Shown in pieces: positions 48,650 through 57,450 of a DNA stretch of 64,000 bases. Made by a program: the position numbers and the translations under genes. The first letter of the stretch is position 1; the number at the start of each line of letters is the position of its first letter. The DNA comes from a virus. Below the pieces are notes generated by a model. The model was not told the DNA's origin, made no database searches, and was given only the letters and a program-made list of their open reading frames with translations. The stretch is from positions 1 through 64,000 of IMG/VR virus record IMGVR_UViG_3300005976_000005. One strand, written 5' to 3'.

Positions 48650-48958
48650 TCATTTGCTTTCCTCCTGAAGCTCATTGAGTTCCCTCTCTATCTTCTCAAT
48701 CTCAACTTCGATACGGCTCTTGTCAACAGTCAGCTTATCCAACTGCGCACGGAGATTGATGGCTTTGTCTTCACTCGAAATCTGTTTACAATGTGGACAA
48801 CGACGTTCTCTCTTGAAGTCAAAAGTATCCATTACTCGGGTTACGTGAATATCAGTATTCTTTCCACACAAACTACAGTGGAACTCAGCAAAGACCTTAT
48901 CACGCGGGTCTCTACGATTCTTGTCCAAACCAGAACCAAATAACCGTAAAAAATACAT
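48650..48958 (-). CDS. zinc-finger coiled-coil protein, 102 aa
   Basis: FHCSLCGKN and RRCPHCKQ (two CxxC) followed by a coiled coil (DKSRIEVEIEKIERELNELQ). Possibly the promoter-proximal cargo of the cas operon, but unrelated to known Cas proteins. Confidence 0.6.
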   Translation of the reverse strand: MYFLRLFGSGLDKNRRDPRDKVFAEFHCSLCGKNTDIHVTRVMDTFDFKRERRCPHCKQISSEDKAINLRAQLDKLTVDKSRIEVEIEKIERELNELQEESK

Positions 48959-49171
48959 TCAGTCCTCCTTGCTATAATCCCAGTTCTCGTTGAAGACCCC
49001 AGTACCATTACACGCCTGACATTTCCTGTACATTGAAAACAATTCGTTTCCGGTACCTCCACATCTAGTACAAAGCTTTTCACCTTTGTCAATGTTCTCG
49101 TTTCTTGTCATAGCATCACCCCTCATATGAAGTGGGTATCTTTTTACGTCTTCCTTTTTATCTGACATCAT
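48959..49171 (-). CDS. DnaJ-type zinc-finger protein, 70 aa
   Basis: CTRCGGTGNE and CQACNGTG: two CxxCxGxG repeats as in the DnaJ central domain, without J domain. Confidence 0.65.
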   Translation of the reverse strand: MMSDKKEDVKRYPLHMRGDAMTRNENIDKGEKLCTRCGGTGNELFSMYRKCQACNGTGVFNENWDYSKED

Positions 49172-49326
49172 TCCTCCAAATATTCTCTGACAATGTACCA
49201 GGGATTAGACCTTTCAATTAATTTCTTTACCTTCACAATTCCAGCCCATATCAGGATGTAAACTAAACCAACAGCAAATGATATACCAAATCCTGTAAGC
49301 ATTGACTTGACTACTATATCAATCAT
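49168..49326 (-). CDS. membrane protein, 52 aa
   Basis: MIDIVVKSMLTGFGISFAVG, one membrane segment, basic tail. ATG 49326 overlaps the end of the upstream gene. Confidence 0.6.
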   Translation of the reverse strand: MIDIVVKSMLTGFGISFAVGLVYILIWAGIVKVKKLIERSNPWYIVREYLEE

Positions 49327-49489
49327 ATTCTTGTACTCCGATAAGTATAAGATTCTTCTCGTTCGGATCGACAACGACTTCAGTAATCACGTTGAAAGAA
49401 TGTACAACAAGATAATCTCCGTAACCGGAATCATCTGCTTTTTTCAGTACTTCAATAAGTTTCTTGACATTCAAAGACTCATTCTTCAT
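49319..49489 (-). CDS. hypothetical protein, 56 aa
   Basis: MKNESLNVKKLIEVLKKADD, YGDYLVVHSFNVITEVVVDP. Alpha/beta, acidic; unknown. Confidence 0.6.
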   Translation of the reverse strand: MKNESLNVKKLIEVLKKADDSGYGDYLVVHSFNVITEVVVDPNEKNLILIGVQEYD

Positions 49490-49818
49490 TTGACAATATC
49501 TCCCAAATTGTTTTCTTTCTTTGGCTTCTTTTTCTTAGAACCTTTCTTCTGTCCCTTGTCAGAACGCGTCTTCCTTTTTTCCTTCTTGGCTTTCTCTATC
49601 TCAGATGGAGTTCTCCTGCCGCTTCTTCTGGCAAGCTCTCCAAGAACTCCACCTTTGTTTTTGAATTCCTCAAATGACTTTTGAAAGTTATCATCGAATA
49701 ACTCACAAGAGACTTTGTTGGGAGACAGCTTTTGAACTATTGTTGGAATAAAAATAGAGCACTTGCCTTTATCGTTGTTGAGGCAAGTCTTTATTTTACA
49801 TTTTATTTCCTTTCCCAT
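49486..49818 (-). CDS. Cys-containing protein with a basic tail, 110 aa
   Basis: CKIKTCLNNDKGKCSIF, then VSCELF; the C-terminal ~45 residues are strongly basic (KKGSKKKKPKKEN). Likely binds nucleic acid. Confidence 0.6.
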   Translation of the reverse strand: MGKEIKCKIKTCLNNDKGKCSIFIPTIVQKLSPNKVSCELFDDNFQKSFEEFKNKGGVLGELARRSGRRTPSEIEKAKKEKRKTRSDKGQKKGSKKKKPKKENNLGDIVK

Positions 49819-50191
49819 TTATAGCAAGATTCCTTTTGTACTCGTTACGATGTTCAGGGCAATACTTTGGATAGACAAACAGGTGGGGGAATACCCTTAT
49901 CTTGTACTTGTTGTCACAACATTCAAGGTCGCATTCCCTTATAATGTCACGAGGCTCTGTGAATCCATGATTGAAGATAAGATTGGTGTTAGTCTTATCT
50001 GCTTCCTTCTTAGCAGCGACTTTCTTTGAGTCGATTTGCTTGCGGTACTTTCTTTTTCTATGTTCATCACAATATTTTGACTTAGCTGTTCCAAAGAAAG
50101 TCTCTTTACAACCGGGAAAACTACAAAGTTTAGGCTTGAGCTTTTCTCTATGCCTTTTTCCAACTTTTTCCGGGACCACAAAATTTTTCAT
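49796..50191 (-). CDS. zinc-binding protein, 131 aa
   Basis: LCSFPGCKETFFGTAKSKYC and CDLECCDNKY...KYCPEHR: two Cys/His clusters resembling small zinc fingers. Unknown role. Confidence 0.6.
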   Translation of the reverse strand: MKNFVVPEKVGKRHREKLKPKLCSFPGCKETFFGTAKSKYCDEHRKRKYRKQIDSKKVAAKKEADKTNTNLIFNHGFTEPRDIIRECDLECCDNKYKIRVFPHLFVYPKYCPEHRNEYKRNLAINGKGNKM

Positions 50192-50267
50192 CTAAAACCT
50201 CGCCAGAAAATATAAATATGTAGAGAAGGTTATTATTGTCAACAACATATATAAGGATTAAAACAGA

Positions 50268-50519
50268 TGTCGAAAAAATATACCACACAGTCGTTTATAG
50301 AAATATCTAATAAAATTCATAACAACTTTTACTCATACGACAAAACAAAATACATATTGGACTACAGAAGCTAAATGAGACTAAGTTTCGTGACAACATA
50401 AAAAATAAATTTTGTAAAGACAATAACATATTTCTACTGAGAATACCATTTTGGCAAAAGAATGACATACACAAAATCCTATCAACGATGTTTAACGGTT
50501 CGCAATCCACGATACAATA
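50268..50519 (+). pseudogene. deleted stand-alone homing-type endonuclease
   Basis: MSKKYTTQSFIEISNKIHNN matches the start of the complete gene at 53498 (TTEQFIQKAIKIHGE), and LNETKFRDNIKNKFCKDNNI, LLRIPFWQKNDIHKIL matches its end; the middle is missing and the halves are out of frame. Plus strand amid minus-strand genes. Confidence 0.7.
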
Positions 50520-50575
50520 AATCCAAACATAAACGGTAGCACAACATAGAGCAGAATAAACTCAGCATCAATCAT
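50492..50575 (-). CDS. 27-aa membrane peptide
   Basis: GAGGGAG precedes ATG 50575. MIDAEFILLYVVLPFMFGFI then VSWIANR. First ORF after the structured leader. Confidence 0.5.
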   Translation of the reverse strand: MIDAEFILLYVVLPFMFGFIVSWIANR

Positions 50576-50599
50576 AAAAAACTCCCTCAAGTTAAAGTA

Positions 50600-50714
50600 T
50601 TGTGAGAGTATGCCCACATTCAACACCATCTTTTCATTTAAGGGTTACAGTTTCCCACCATTGAATGGCTGAGCGATTGCTGGCTGGGTCTTGTTTCTTC
50701 GTCAACTCTCACAA
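50600..50714 (-). ncRNA. structured 5' leader closed by a 10-bp stem
   Basis: TTGTGAGAGT (50600-50609) pairs with ACTCTCACAA (50705-50714), enclosing ~95 nt, just after the promoter at 50730-50758. Confidence 0.5.
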
Positions 50715-50729
50715 TCTACCAACAATAAT

Positions 50730-50758
50730 AATATAATGGATGGACAGAAAAATGTCAA
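50730..50758 (-). promoter_or_regulatory. promoter for the 48.2-50.6 kb operon
   Basis: TTGACA at 50753-50758, 17 bp, TATATT at 50730-50735. It may also serve the cas genes. Confidence 0.75.
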
Positions 50759-50777
50759 TAGTTTTCTTCATCTTTTT

Positions 50778-51659
50778 TCAGATGACTATTAATGGCTGTT
50801 TAGCCATTCTTTCTCCGAACTCTTTATAATCAGAAATATATTTGACTCCATCAAGCTTATCCATTTTCTTAGGAATAGTAGTGTCCCAATACCTCATTGA
50901 TATCACACCATTAGAGTTCCTTGCCAGTTTTTCCAATGCTCCAACTTGCTCTGACTTTGATTGTTCTCTTGCCAATCCACCATCACCCAAGTCAAAAAAC
51001 TCCATGAGTTGTCTTGCTGTCCTGTACTTCAAAGCCTTTTCATATGGAATGTTTTCATCGGAACTACCAGTTCCAATAACATCAAAATGCCAAGGATCAT
51101 CAGGCCAAAGAAGACTTGCTTCTACTAAGGCATATACAATAGGAGTATTAGCCAAACCCATTCCACCGTCGAACCAAACACATTGGTTCTTTGGATCAGG
51201 TATTGCTCCAAAATATAATGGTGCTGCGAACGACTTACAAACTTCGCTTACAAGATACTGCTCACCATCCTCCGTCCATGACTTAAAGAAGTGATTTCTC
51301 TTATCGCAAAGATTTAGCGATGTAATCTGTACCTTTGTTTTACATTCCTTCATCTTAATCATTCCAACTTCAGCTATGAATGAGTCAATGAAGTTCCTTC
51401 TGTCATACATTGGGATTCTGAACCATCTTCTTTTGAAGACTCTTTTTATCATGTTTGTGTATATCTTGTCAAGTCTCTCCATCGAAATCTTTCCAGAAGC
51501 AATCATCGATCCATTTATAGCACCAACAGAGCTTCCACAAACAAGATCATAATAATCGCAAAGAGGACCATACTTTTTTTCAAGCTCTTTCAAAACCTGA
51601 ACCTGAGCATATCCTTTTACTCCACCGCCCGACAACACGCATATTCTATGCTTCTCCAT
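50778..51659 (-). CDS. patatin-like phospholipase
   Basis: 293 aa. LSGGGVKGYAQV (oxyanion loop), GSSVGAING (GxSxG, catalytic Ser) and WFDGGMGLANTP (Asp of the dyad). Such enzymes hydrolyse phospholipid acyl chains; in a phage it could act on the host membrane at lysis or be a defence factor. Confidence 0.88.
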   Translation of the reverse strand: MEKHRICVLSGGGVKGYAQVQVLKELEKKYGPLCDYYDLVCGSSVGAINGSMIASGKISMERLDKIYTNMIKRVFKRRWFRIPMYDRRNFIDSFIAEVGMIKMKECKTKVQITSLNLCDKRNHFFKSWTEDGEQYLVSEVCKSFAAPLYFGAIPDPKNQCVWFDGGMGLANTPIVYALVEASLLWPDDPWHFDVIGTGSSDENIPYEKALKYRTARQLMEFFDLGDGGLAREQSKSEQVGALEKLARNSNGVISMRYWDTTIPKKMDKLDGVKYISDYKEFGERMAKQPLIVI

Positions 51660-52311
51660 AGTTCTCTCCTCCTGATTCAATCATTTCCTTTGCCCTCTGT
51701 AATTCTTCTTTCCAGTACTTTAGCTGAGGGTCTTTAAGCTCTCTCTCAATGTCAATCTTTTCAAGTATATATTCGTCCCATTTCAAGTGACGTATCACGA
51801 CATTGGATGGAAGATTTGGATTGTATTTCTGACCTTCCAACATATGATGTCCAACATCCATTTTGTATATGGCTTTACAAGCACAAATCTTTCTATCCCA
51901 TGCTCCACATCTCAGTGAGAAGTCGCTTGTAATTATGCCAGGTCCAAACTTTTTTATGAATCCATTTGTAGGAGTGTCATACAAAATTCCACCTAACCAG
52001 TCTCGGTTCTTTGTACAATCTTCATAAATGTCTGTTGGTTCTTGTAACTCGTCAGGATCAGCATATATTACCCATTCATCTGGATCGCATCTTGATGATA
52101 CTAATTCGTATTCCAGATCAATTCTTTTCCTTTCGTTGAACTCCTCATTCCAATGATAGTATTCTATGTCTTCCTTATCCAATGGAATATCGTTATAGTT
52201 GTTAAGTATGAATATGAAATTGCTTACTCCCAAATTCTTATAATGTTCGTAAAAGTCTGGGAGTTTCTTAATGTTCCATTCTTGACCAAATACGGATATT
52301 AGATGGATCAT
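51646..52311 (-). CDS. glycosyltransferase (GT2/GT92-like)
   Basis: 221 aa. WVIYADPDELQEP is the DxD-like metal site, with WNEEFNERKR before and HHMLEGQKY after, typical of glycosyltransferase family 2/92-type proteins. Possible surface-sugar modification. Confidence 0.7.
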   Translation of the reverse strand: MIHLISVFGQEWNIKKLPDFYEHYKNLGVSNFIFILNNYNDIPLDKEDIEYYHWNEEFNERKRIDLEYELVSSRCDPDEWVIYADPDELQEPTDIYEDCTKNRDWLGGILYDTPTNGFIKKFGPGIITSDFSLRCGAWDRKICACKAIYKMDVGHHMLEGQKYNPNLPSNVVIRHLKWDEYILEKIDIERELKDPQLKYWKEELQRAKEMIESGGENYGEA

Positions 52312-53126
52312 TATTGACCTTTATAGAAATTGTACAATTTCATAATTTCATCTTTTTGTTTTTCTGGTACCCAGTTCCATTTATCAAATTCTTCTGTCCC
52401 TGGTTTCTTTGGACTTGAGAAATGTAAAATCTTTGCTTCATCTAATGATATATCAAATCCGGGCACACTGTAGTTTGAAGGTTGAACATTGTACTTCAGT
52501 GAATCTCTATCCGATCTTATCTCAATGTTGAAATAATGGCACCACAAACTGATTATGCTTTGATCGTCATAAGCAGCATACTTACCGAAATCATTATGAA
52601 AATCTATTAGCTTTCTAAAATACATCTCAGTTCTATACTTCTTGGGTATCATAAAGACACCAGCATTGCCCATGTCATGCTGTCCGTCTGGATACCTGAT
52701 ATAATATCTATTAAGTAAACTGTCTACAGCAGTCCTATCAGAATCGTTTGATATTACTCTTATGGAATTGTGAGGATCATAGTTGCTTGCTATAAAGAAA
52801 TCATTGCTCTCAAAAAGATCGTCAAGAGATTTTAATACTAAAACGTCAATGTCAAGATAAAGTATATTATCTGATTGAACTAAGTCGCAAGGGTCCCATA
52901 GTCTATACCTTTGGAGAACTAACTTCTTTCCAAAGGTTTTTTCTCTAAATGATATTGGTACTACGTTTGATAATTTCCTAATGTAATTACCTGTGTATAG
53001 ATTACATTTATAACAGGCAACATATATGGTGGGATGATTTGGATAATTTGATTTAATGCTGTTTATAAAAGTTTTAAACAGAGGCAAGTATTCATCATTC
53101 AACACTGTGAAAATAGCATTGGTCAT
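52311..53126 (-). CDS. GT8-like glycosyltransferase
   Basis: 271 aa from ATG 53126. NAIFTVLNDEYLPLFKTFIN, ILYLDIDVLVLKSLD (DxD), MGNAGVFMIPKKY and ILHFSSPKKPG follow the family 8 layout. Its ATG-proximal end overlaps nothing; its stop overlaps the next gene by 1 bp. Confidence 0.78.
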   Translation of the reverse strand: MTNAIFTVLNDEYLPLFKTFINSIKSNYPNHPTIYVACYKCNLYTGNYIRKLSNVVPISFREKTFGKKLVLQRYRLWDPCDLVQSDNILYLDIDVLVLKSLDDLFESNDFFIASNYDPHNSIRVISNDSDRTAVDSLLNRYYIRYPDGQHDMGNAGVFMIPKKYRTEMYFRKLIDFHNDFGKYAAYDDQSIISLWCHYFNIEIRSDRDSLKYNVQPSNYSVPGFDISLDEAKILHFSSPKKPGTEEFDKWNWVPEKQKDEIMKLYNFYKGQ

Positions 53127-53145
53127 TATGTTTCCTTTCAAAAGA

Positions 53146-53421
53146 TTATAAGTCTTCGCTTTCTAAACTCTCAATCTCCTCATCTTTGTCAGGCTCGAAG
53201 TCGATACAATCTTGTTTTACTAAATGTCCACAGACTCTCCAGAAATTACAATGCTGACACTTTGATAAATCCCACTTGGCTCTTAATTTGGCAGCATTAT
53301 CTTGTATCCATTGACAAACAAAAAAATTTCCGGGGTCTTTATTTAATTTAATACCTTCAAAAAATTTAGCAGTTTCGATGTACTCTATCTCAATTTGAAG
53401 AAATTTTTGATTTTTATCCAT
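53146..53421 (-). CDS. Cys-containing protein, 91 aa
   Basis: FVCQWIQDNAAKLRAKWDLSK, CQHCNFWRVCGHLVKQDC: Cys/His cluster, acidic end. Unknown. Confidence 0.6.
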   Translation of the reverse strand: MDKNQKFLQIEIEYIETAKFFEGIKLNKDPGNFFVCQWIQDNAAKLRAKWDLSKCQHCNFWRVCGHLVKQDCIDFEPDKDEEIESLESEDL

Positions 53422-53497
53422 TTTTACTCCGAAAATAATAAAGGGACAAAAACATGTTAAGACCTTTGGTAAAAATTAATAAAGGAAACCAATTCAA

Positions 53498-53896
53498 ATG
53501 AGACAATTAACTACTGAACAATTTATTCAAAAAGCAATTAAAATTCATGGTGAAAAATATAATTACTCTAAAGTTATTTATACAACCAGTCGTTCTCCTG
53601 TTATAATTATATGTCCAGTTCATGGAAAATTTAAACAAATCCCGAATAATCATTTAAATGGAGGTGGTTGTAAAAAATGTGCAACCGAACAATATTATAA
53701 TACTTGTATTGAATATGATGGTGAACAACATTTCTTTCCAATATTTAATATGGATGAATCTGATATGAAAAAAAGAATCAAAAATGATTTAATCAAAACA
53801 AAATATTGTCAAAATAAAAGTATAAAACTAATACGGATAAATTTCAAAGAACAGAAGAATATTATAGAAATATTAAAAAAAGAAATATACCAATAA
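53498..53896 (+). CDS. stand-alone homing-type endonuclease, 132 aa
   Basis: TTEQFIQKAIKIHGEKYNYS, VIIICPVHGKFKQIPNNHLN, GGGCKKC is a DUF723-type DNA-recognition unit; IEYDGEQHFFPIFNMDES, KTKYCQNKSIKLIRI a Vsr/EDxHD-type nuclease half. Shorter than usual, so perhaps an internal deletion. It sits on the opposite strand, 3 bp beyond the end of the VWA gene. Confidence 0.7.
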   Translation: MRQLTTEQFIQKAIKIHGEKYNYSKVIYTTSRSPVIIICPVHGKFKQIPNNHLNGGGCKKCATEQYYNTCIEYDGEQHFFPIFNMDESDMKKRIKNDLIKTKYCQNKSIKLIRINFKEQKNIIEILKKEIYQ

Positions 53897-53899
53897 CCT

Positions 53900-55201
53900 T
53901 TACCCAATACGACTATCACCAAATCTATCTAAATGAACTTTAAAACCCCATGATGTAGGAGGGTTTTGATCTTTCTGAGACATCAACCAAAGTACTTTAC
54001 ATCTTGGCTGATGTGGTGCCGGTGCAAAACCATCCGTATAAATAATAGCCCCATCAACATTTTCTTCATCTGCCATATTCATTATCTGTTCAAAGTCAGT
54101 TCCTCCTCTTCCATGAACCTTAAATGTCTTTTTTGCTTTGTTGAAGTTCTTCTCAACAGATTTGATCTCAGTATCAAATTGAACAAAAGTTATTTTAGCA
54201 AAATTAAGCAGACGATTAATTGTATTAAGTCCATAAGCTAAATCTTCATCACTCATACTTCCAGAAACGTCAATAGCAAAGATAACGCGAGGTTGATACA
54301 ATCTTCTATAACCCGGTCGCTCAAGGTCCCATCTACGGTTAATCTTTAGCCTGCTTGTTTCAGTTCTACACGTCACAACTGAAGAACCAAATCTTCTTAT
54401 TACATCACGGCAATCGACTTTTGGATCAAGCGCAGCCATAATAGACGCTTGTGCTGTTCCGGAATATTTTCCCCACATTCTGGTCTTGCTTCTGACTTTA
54501 TTGACGAAGTTCTTTACATCAGCATCGAACCCGTTATTTTTACCCCATGCTTGATTGGCATTACCATTTGGATTAGTGTGGGCTTTCATTGCTTCATCTT
54601 CGCTTTCAAACTGTTGGAAGCCCTGTTCGTCAGCATTCTCTTCCTTCTTATCAAACTGTTGCTCGGCAGATTGAATAGCCTTCTTTACGAAGTCCTGCTT
54701 CTCTTCATCTGACATCGAACCCCAAATTTGCTGAATCTTCTCTTCAGTCTCTTCTGCCTTCTCAAGCAATCCACGATAGTATTCCTCAAAAGCAAGGTTC
54801 TGTCCAAGACCAAACCTTTCAGGTGCTGGAGATATTTCATCCAAACCTTGAAGTAACTTTTCAAGATCGGAATTCATGAGCTGGTTTATAGTAAGAGAAG
54901 AAGCAAGCTGAGAGATATTTCCAGGCTCTCTCAACCTTGTCGTACAATGTCGAAGAAGAACTCTGAACCCCTCAATGACAAGACACAGCTCAAGTCTCTC
55001 AAGAGAGATTTGATTTACGAAGTTAGGGTTGTATCTCAAGGAGACTCTATCGCTCCTTGAGACATCAATTCCCATCGTATCAAAACCCTGGTCTGGTATC
55101 TTGTCAAGAAGGCTAAGTGCTCTAAACATAACATTATCCTTGCGCCAAAGGCTGAATGTTACTCTGTCTATTCTTTGTTTAGCTTTTTCGATGTCTGCCA
55201 T
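53900..55201 (-). CDS. VWA-domain protein with N-terminal metallopeptidase-like region
   Basis: 433 aa. C-terminal von Willebrand A domain with the MIDAS DVSGSMSDEDLAY and GRGGTDFEQIMNMA, YTDGFAP. The N-terminal half (LCLVIEGFRVLLRHCTTRLR) resembles DUF2201-type proteins, with the HExxH altered to VIEGFRVLLRH. Works with MoxR ATPases; the gene lies 15 bp downstream of one. Confidence 0.82.
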   Translation of the reverse strand: MADIEKAKQRIDRVTFSLWRKDNVMFRALSLLDKIPDQGFDTMGIDVSRSDRVSLRYNPNFVNQISLERLELCLVIEGFRVLLRHCTTRLREPGNISQLASSLTINQLMNSDLEKLLQGLDEISPAPERFGLGQNLAFEEYYRGLLEKAEETEEKIQQIWGSMSDEEKQDFVKKAIQSAEQQFDKKEENADEQGFQQFESEDEAMKAHTNPNGNANQAWGKNNGFDADVKNFVNKVRSKTRMWGKYSGTAQASIMAALDPKVDCRDVIRRFGSSVVTCRTETSRLKINRRWDLERPGYRRLYQPRVIFAIDVSGSMSDEDLAYGLNTINRLLNFAKITFVQFDTEIKSVEKNFNKAKKTFKVHGRGGTDFEQIMNMADEENVDGAIIYTDGFAPAPHQPRCKVLWLMSQKDQNPPTSWGFKVHLDRFGDSRIG

Positions 55202-55215
55202 CTCAGTTCCCTTCC

Positions 55216-56454
55216 TTACAAAAGATCGTTAATGTCTGGGTCCTTGAAATGATCTTCCTCAGCTTTCTTTTCATCAGGAGTCTTCCCGTGAAGTATATCT
55301 ATAAAATCTTGAACAAATCCAGCATTGGAAGAAAGCAACTTCTGAGGCCATGTCTTCTTGTGTTCAACAGTTGCCTCTCCGATATAATCCATGAAGTCAG
55401 CAAGAATCTCCCTTGGTACTGACTTGAGGTACTGCCAGATGTTGAATGCGTAAGTGTCTCGACTCTTGGAGCTTGACATCTCGCCGAAGTACTGATCCTC
55501 TTCTTCCTCAAGGTGCATAGCAAGCTCTGCGTTGAGCATGAGAAGTTCCTGGTTGTTAAGCTCACGAACCATCTGCTCGACCTTTTCATCCCAAGCAGTA
55601 ACAATACGACCAGGATGGATTCCCTTCTTCTGTTCCTTGATGAAAGCATAGAATGCTGCTGCCGAAGACTCTCCAACAATTCCAATAGCTACGTTTCGAA
55701 GAGTCACAAAATCTTCTTCGTTGAGTATTGAAGGATTGTTTTTGATTATGTCGCTAACCCTAACCCATGAGCGACGAGATGGGTAAACAACTCCCATCTT
55801 ACCATTAGAAGGTGGGTCAAGATGGATTGCACCATTCTTAGCAACAAATCCAATCACGAGTTTGTGAACCTTATTGTCAACAGCCCAGTGAATCCAGTCA
55901 TTTCTCGTTGGTCTGAATCCATACACATTGAACCTGTCAAGAAGTGCGGGATCGAGTTCTGTTACCTGGTAACCATACTTGTCATCAAGCGGGTTTATAG
56001 CTGCGATAATCCTTGTGTGTTCAGGAAGCTTCAAACCATTCAACTGACGGTTGAGAGCCATATCCATAATACACTGGTAGACTTCCTGCTTTCCACGGTT
56101 GAACTCATCCAAGAAGATAACGAGCTTGGATTTCTCACTGCGAGGCCACCACTTCGGAGGACAGAACTCGGTAATCTTCTGAGTAATCTTCTCACCGTTA
56201 TACTCAAAAGTAACCTGGCTTCTGTCAGGCAAACCGATAAGGTCACCAGCATCGGCCATCTGTCCAAGGAAAAGCATAATGATAGCATAACCCTTCTCGA
56301 CGAAGTACTGCTTTATGAACTCGGACTTTCCGATTCCGTGAATACCAACAAACATGACTGCTTGATCTTCTGGAGTAATGTCCAGAATTTTCTTACAATC
56401 CTTGGCATTAAGCTCACTAAAGCTATCAAGTTGAACTGCGTCCATCTCACTCAT
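55216..56454 (-). CDS. MoxR-family AAA+ ATPase
   Basis: 412 aa. Walker A FVGIHGIGKSEFIKQYF, Walker B KLVIFLDEFNRGKQEVYQCI, sensor 1 RIIAAINPLDDKYGY, arginine finger region ALLDRFNVYGF. MoxR ATPases act with VWA partners to remodel or assemble protein complexes. The pair is common in phages. Confidence 0.92.
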   Translation of the reverse strand: MSEMDAVQLDSFSELNAKDCKKILDITPEDQAVMFVGIHGIGKSEFIKQYFVEKGYAIIMLFLGQMADAGDLIGLPDRSQVTFEYNGEKITQKITEFCPPKWWPRSEKSKLVIFLDEFNRGKQEVYQCIMDMALNRQLNGLKLPEHTRIIAAINPLDDKYGYQVTELDPALLDRFNVYGFRPTRNDWIHWAVDNKVHKLVIGFVAKNGAIHLDPPSNGKMGVVYPSRRSWVRVSDIIKNNPSILNEEDFVTLRNVAIGIVGESSAAAFYAFIKEQKKGIHPGRIVTAWDEKVEQMVRELNNQELLMLNAELAMHLEEEEDQYFGEMSSSKSRDTYAFNIWQYLKSVPREILADFMDYIGEATVEHKKTWPQKLLSSNAGFVQDFIDILHGKTPDEKKAEEDHFKDPDINDLL

Positions 56455-56479
56455 TAAAAACTCCTTTCAAGAGGTTTTA

Positions 56480-56650
56480 TTATTTGTCAAAAATTTCTTC
56501 TAACTCATCATCATCAAAGTCTTCGCCGTGTTCTATTAATCTAAGGTATTCGTTTACCTTTGTTCTTTTTTGCTTATGAGACTTTCCATTCTTTCGCTTT
56601 CCCCAGTTGTCATCTTCATTGAAGTAATTCTCCTTAAAAGTCTTACTCAT
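56480..56650 (-). CDS. hypothetical charged protein, 56 aa
   Basis: MSKTFKENYFNEDDNWGKRK, basic middle, acidic end (DFDDDELEEIFDK). Overlaps the upstream gene by 8 bp. Confidence 0.6.
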   Translation of the reverse strand: MSKTFKENYFNEDDNWGKRKNGKSHKQKRTKVNEYLRLIEHGEDFDDDELEEIFDK

Positions 56651-57179
56651 TTCCTGTGCTCCTTTTACTAGTTCCTTCTACAATTTTGTTGGGCGTTGAA
56701 ATATTTTTCTTTCTTTTTATCATTTTTGAGAGCCAACATTTGTCGCACGTTGTTACGTTTGTAGCATCAATCTGTCTCAAAAAATACTTTTTACAAAACT
56801 TACATCGGCAAATCTTTCCGTGAAGGACAATATCAACCTTCTCACGAAACGTATAAGTTTCTGTGATAATTCCCCACAAAGATATCTTTTTGAATAATGT
56901 TTTCATTTTACTATGAATGTTATAGTTGTATTCGTTGATTTCAGTGAACATTGTACAGTTATAACACTCTTTGACTTGGTTCCATATCAAACTTATGTGT
57001 TCGAACTGCCAGTCTCCCCTCTTCATAAAGTGACAACATCCATTCATCTGGTACGGCTTGTCCTTCCTGATAGTCCAGTAAGGACATAAACCTTCTTCAT
57101 CGTAACAGTAGCATCCTTGAGGTATTGATTCAATAAGAGGCGCTTTATTTGATTTGTTGTATTTTCCTATTCCAAACAT
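56643..57179 (-). CDS. zinc-cluster protein, 178 aa
   Basis: GCYCYDEEGLCPYW, GCCHFM, ECYNC, then ICRCKFCKKYFLRQ and TTCDKC: many Cys pairs, likely several zinc sites. Unknown. Confidence 0.6.
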   Translation of the reverse strand: MFGIGKYNKSNKAPLIESIPQGCYCYDEEGLCPYWTIRKDKPYQMNGCCHFMKRGDWQFEHISLIWNQVKECYNCTMFTEINEYNYNIHSKMKTLFKKISLWGIITETYTFREKVDIVLHGKICRCKFCKKYFLRQIDATNVTTCDKCWLSKMIKRKKNISTPNKIVEGTSKRSTGNE

Positions 57180-57206
57180 CCTACTAGAACCTTTCCGTCC
57201 ACATAT

Positions 57207-57235
57207 AATATAACATTAATATTTATTGGTGTCAA
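57207..57235 (-). promoter_or_regulatory. promoter for 53.9-57.2 kb genes
   Basis: TTGACA at 57230-57235, 17 bp, TATATT at 57207-57212. Confidence 0.75.
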
Positions 57236-57263
57236 TAGTTTCTCATAAAAAATATAAATACTA

Positions 57264-57450
57264 ATTGAAGTATGGAGACAGCTCCGGCCAGAGTTTCTTT
57301 GCTTACTCAAGGATTATCCTTACTTCAATACTTCGATACAAGAAGCTTATACTATTCAAAAAGTATAGAATACAATGACAAAATTAAATCTAAGTTTTGT
57401 GTCAACAATAACATAAAACTTTTACAGAATTCAAACGTATTAATATAATT
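57264..57450 (+). pseudogene. remnant of a homing-type endonuclease, with a hairpin
   Basis: YNDKIKSKFCVNNNIKLL in the plus strand matches the C-terminal part of the gene at 53498 and the remnant at 50268 (NIKNKFCKDNNIFLL). Before it a 9-bp stem (57264-57272 with 57321-57329, ATTGAAGTA/TACTTCAAT) encloses ~48 nt. Confidence 0.5.
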
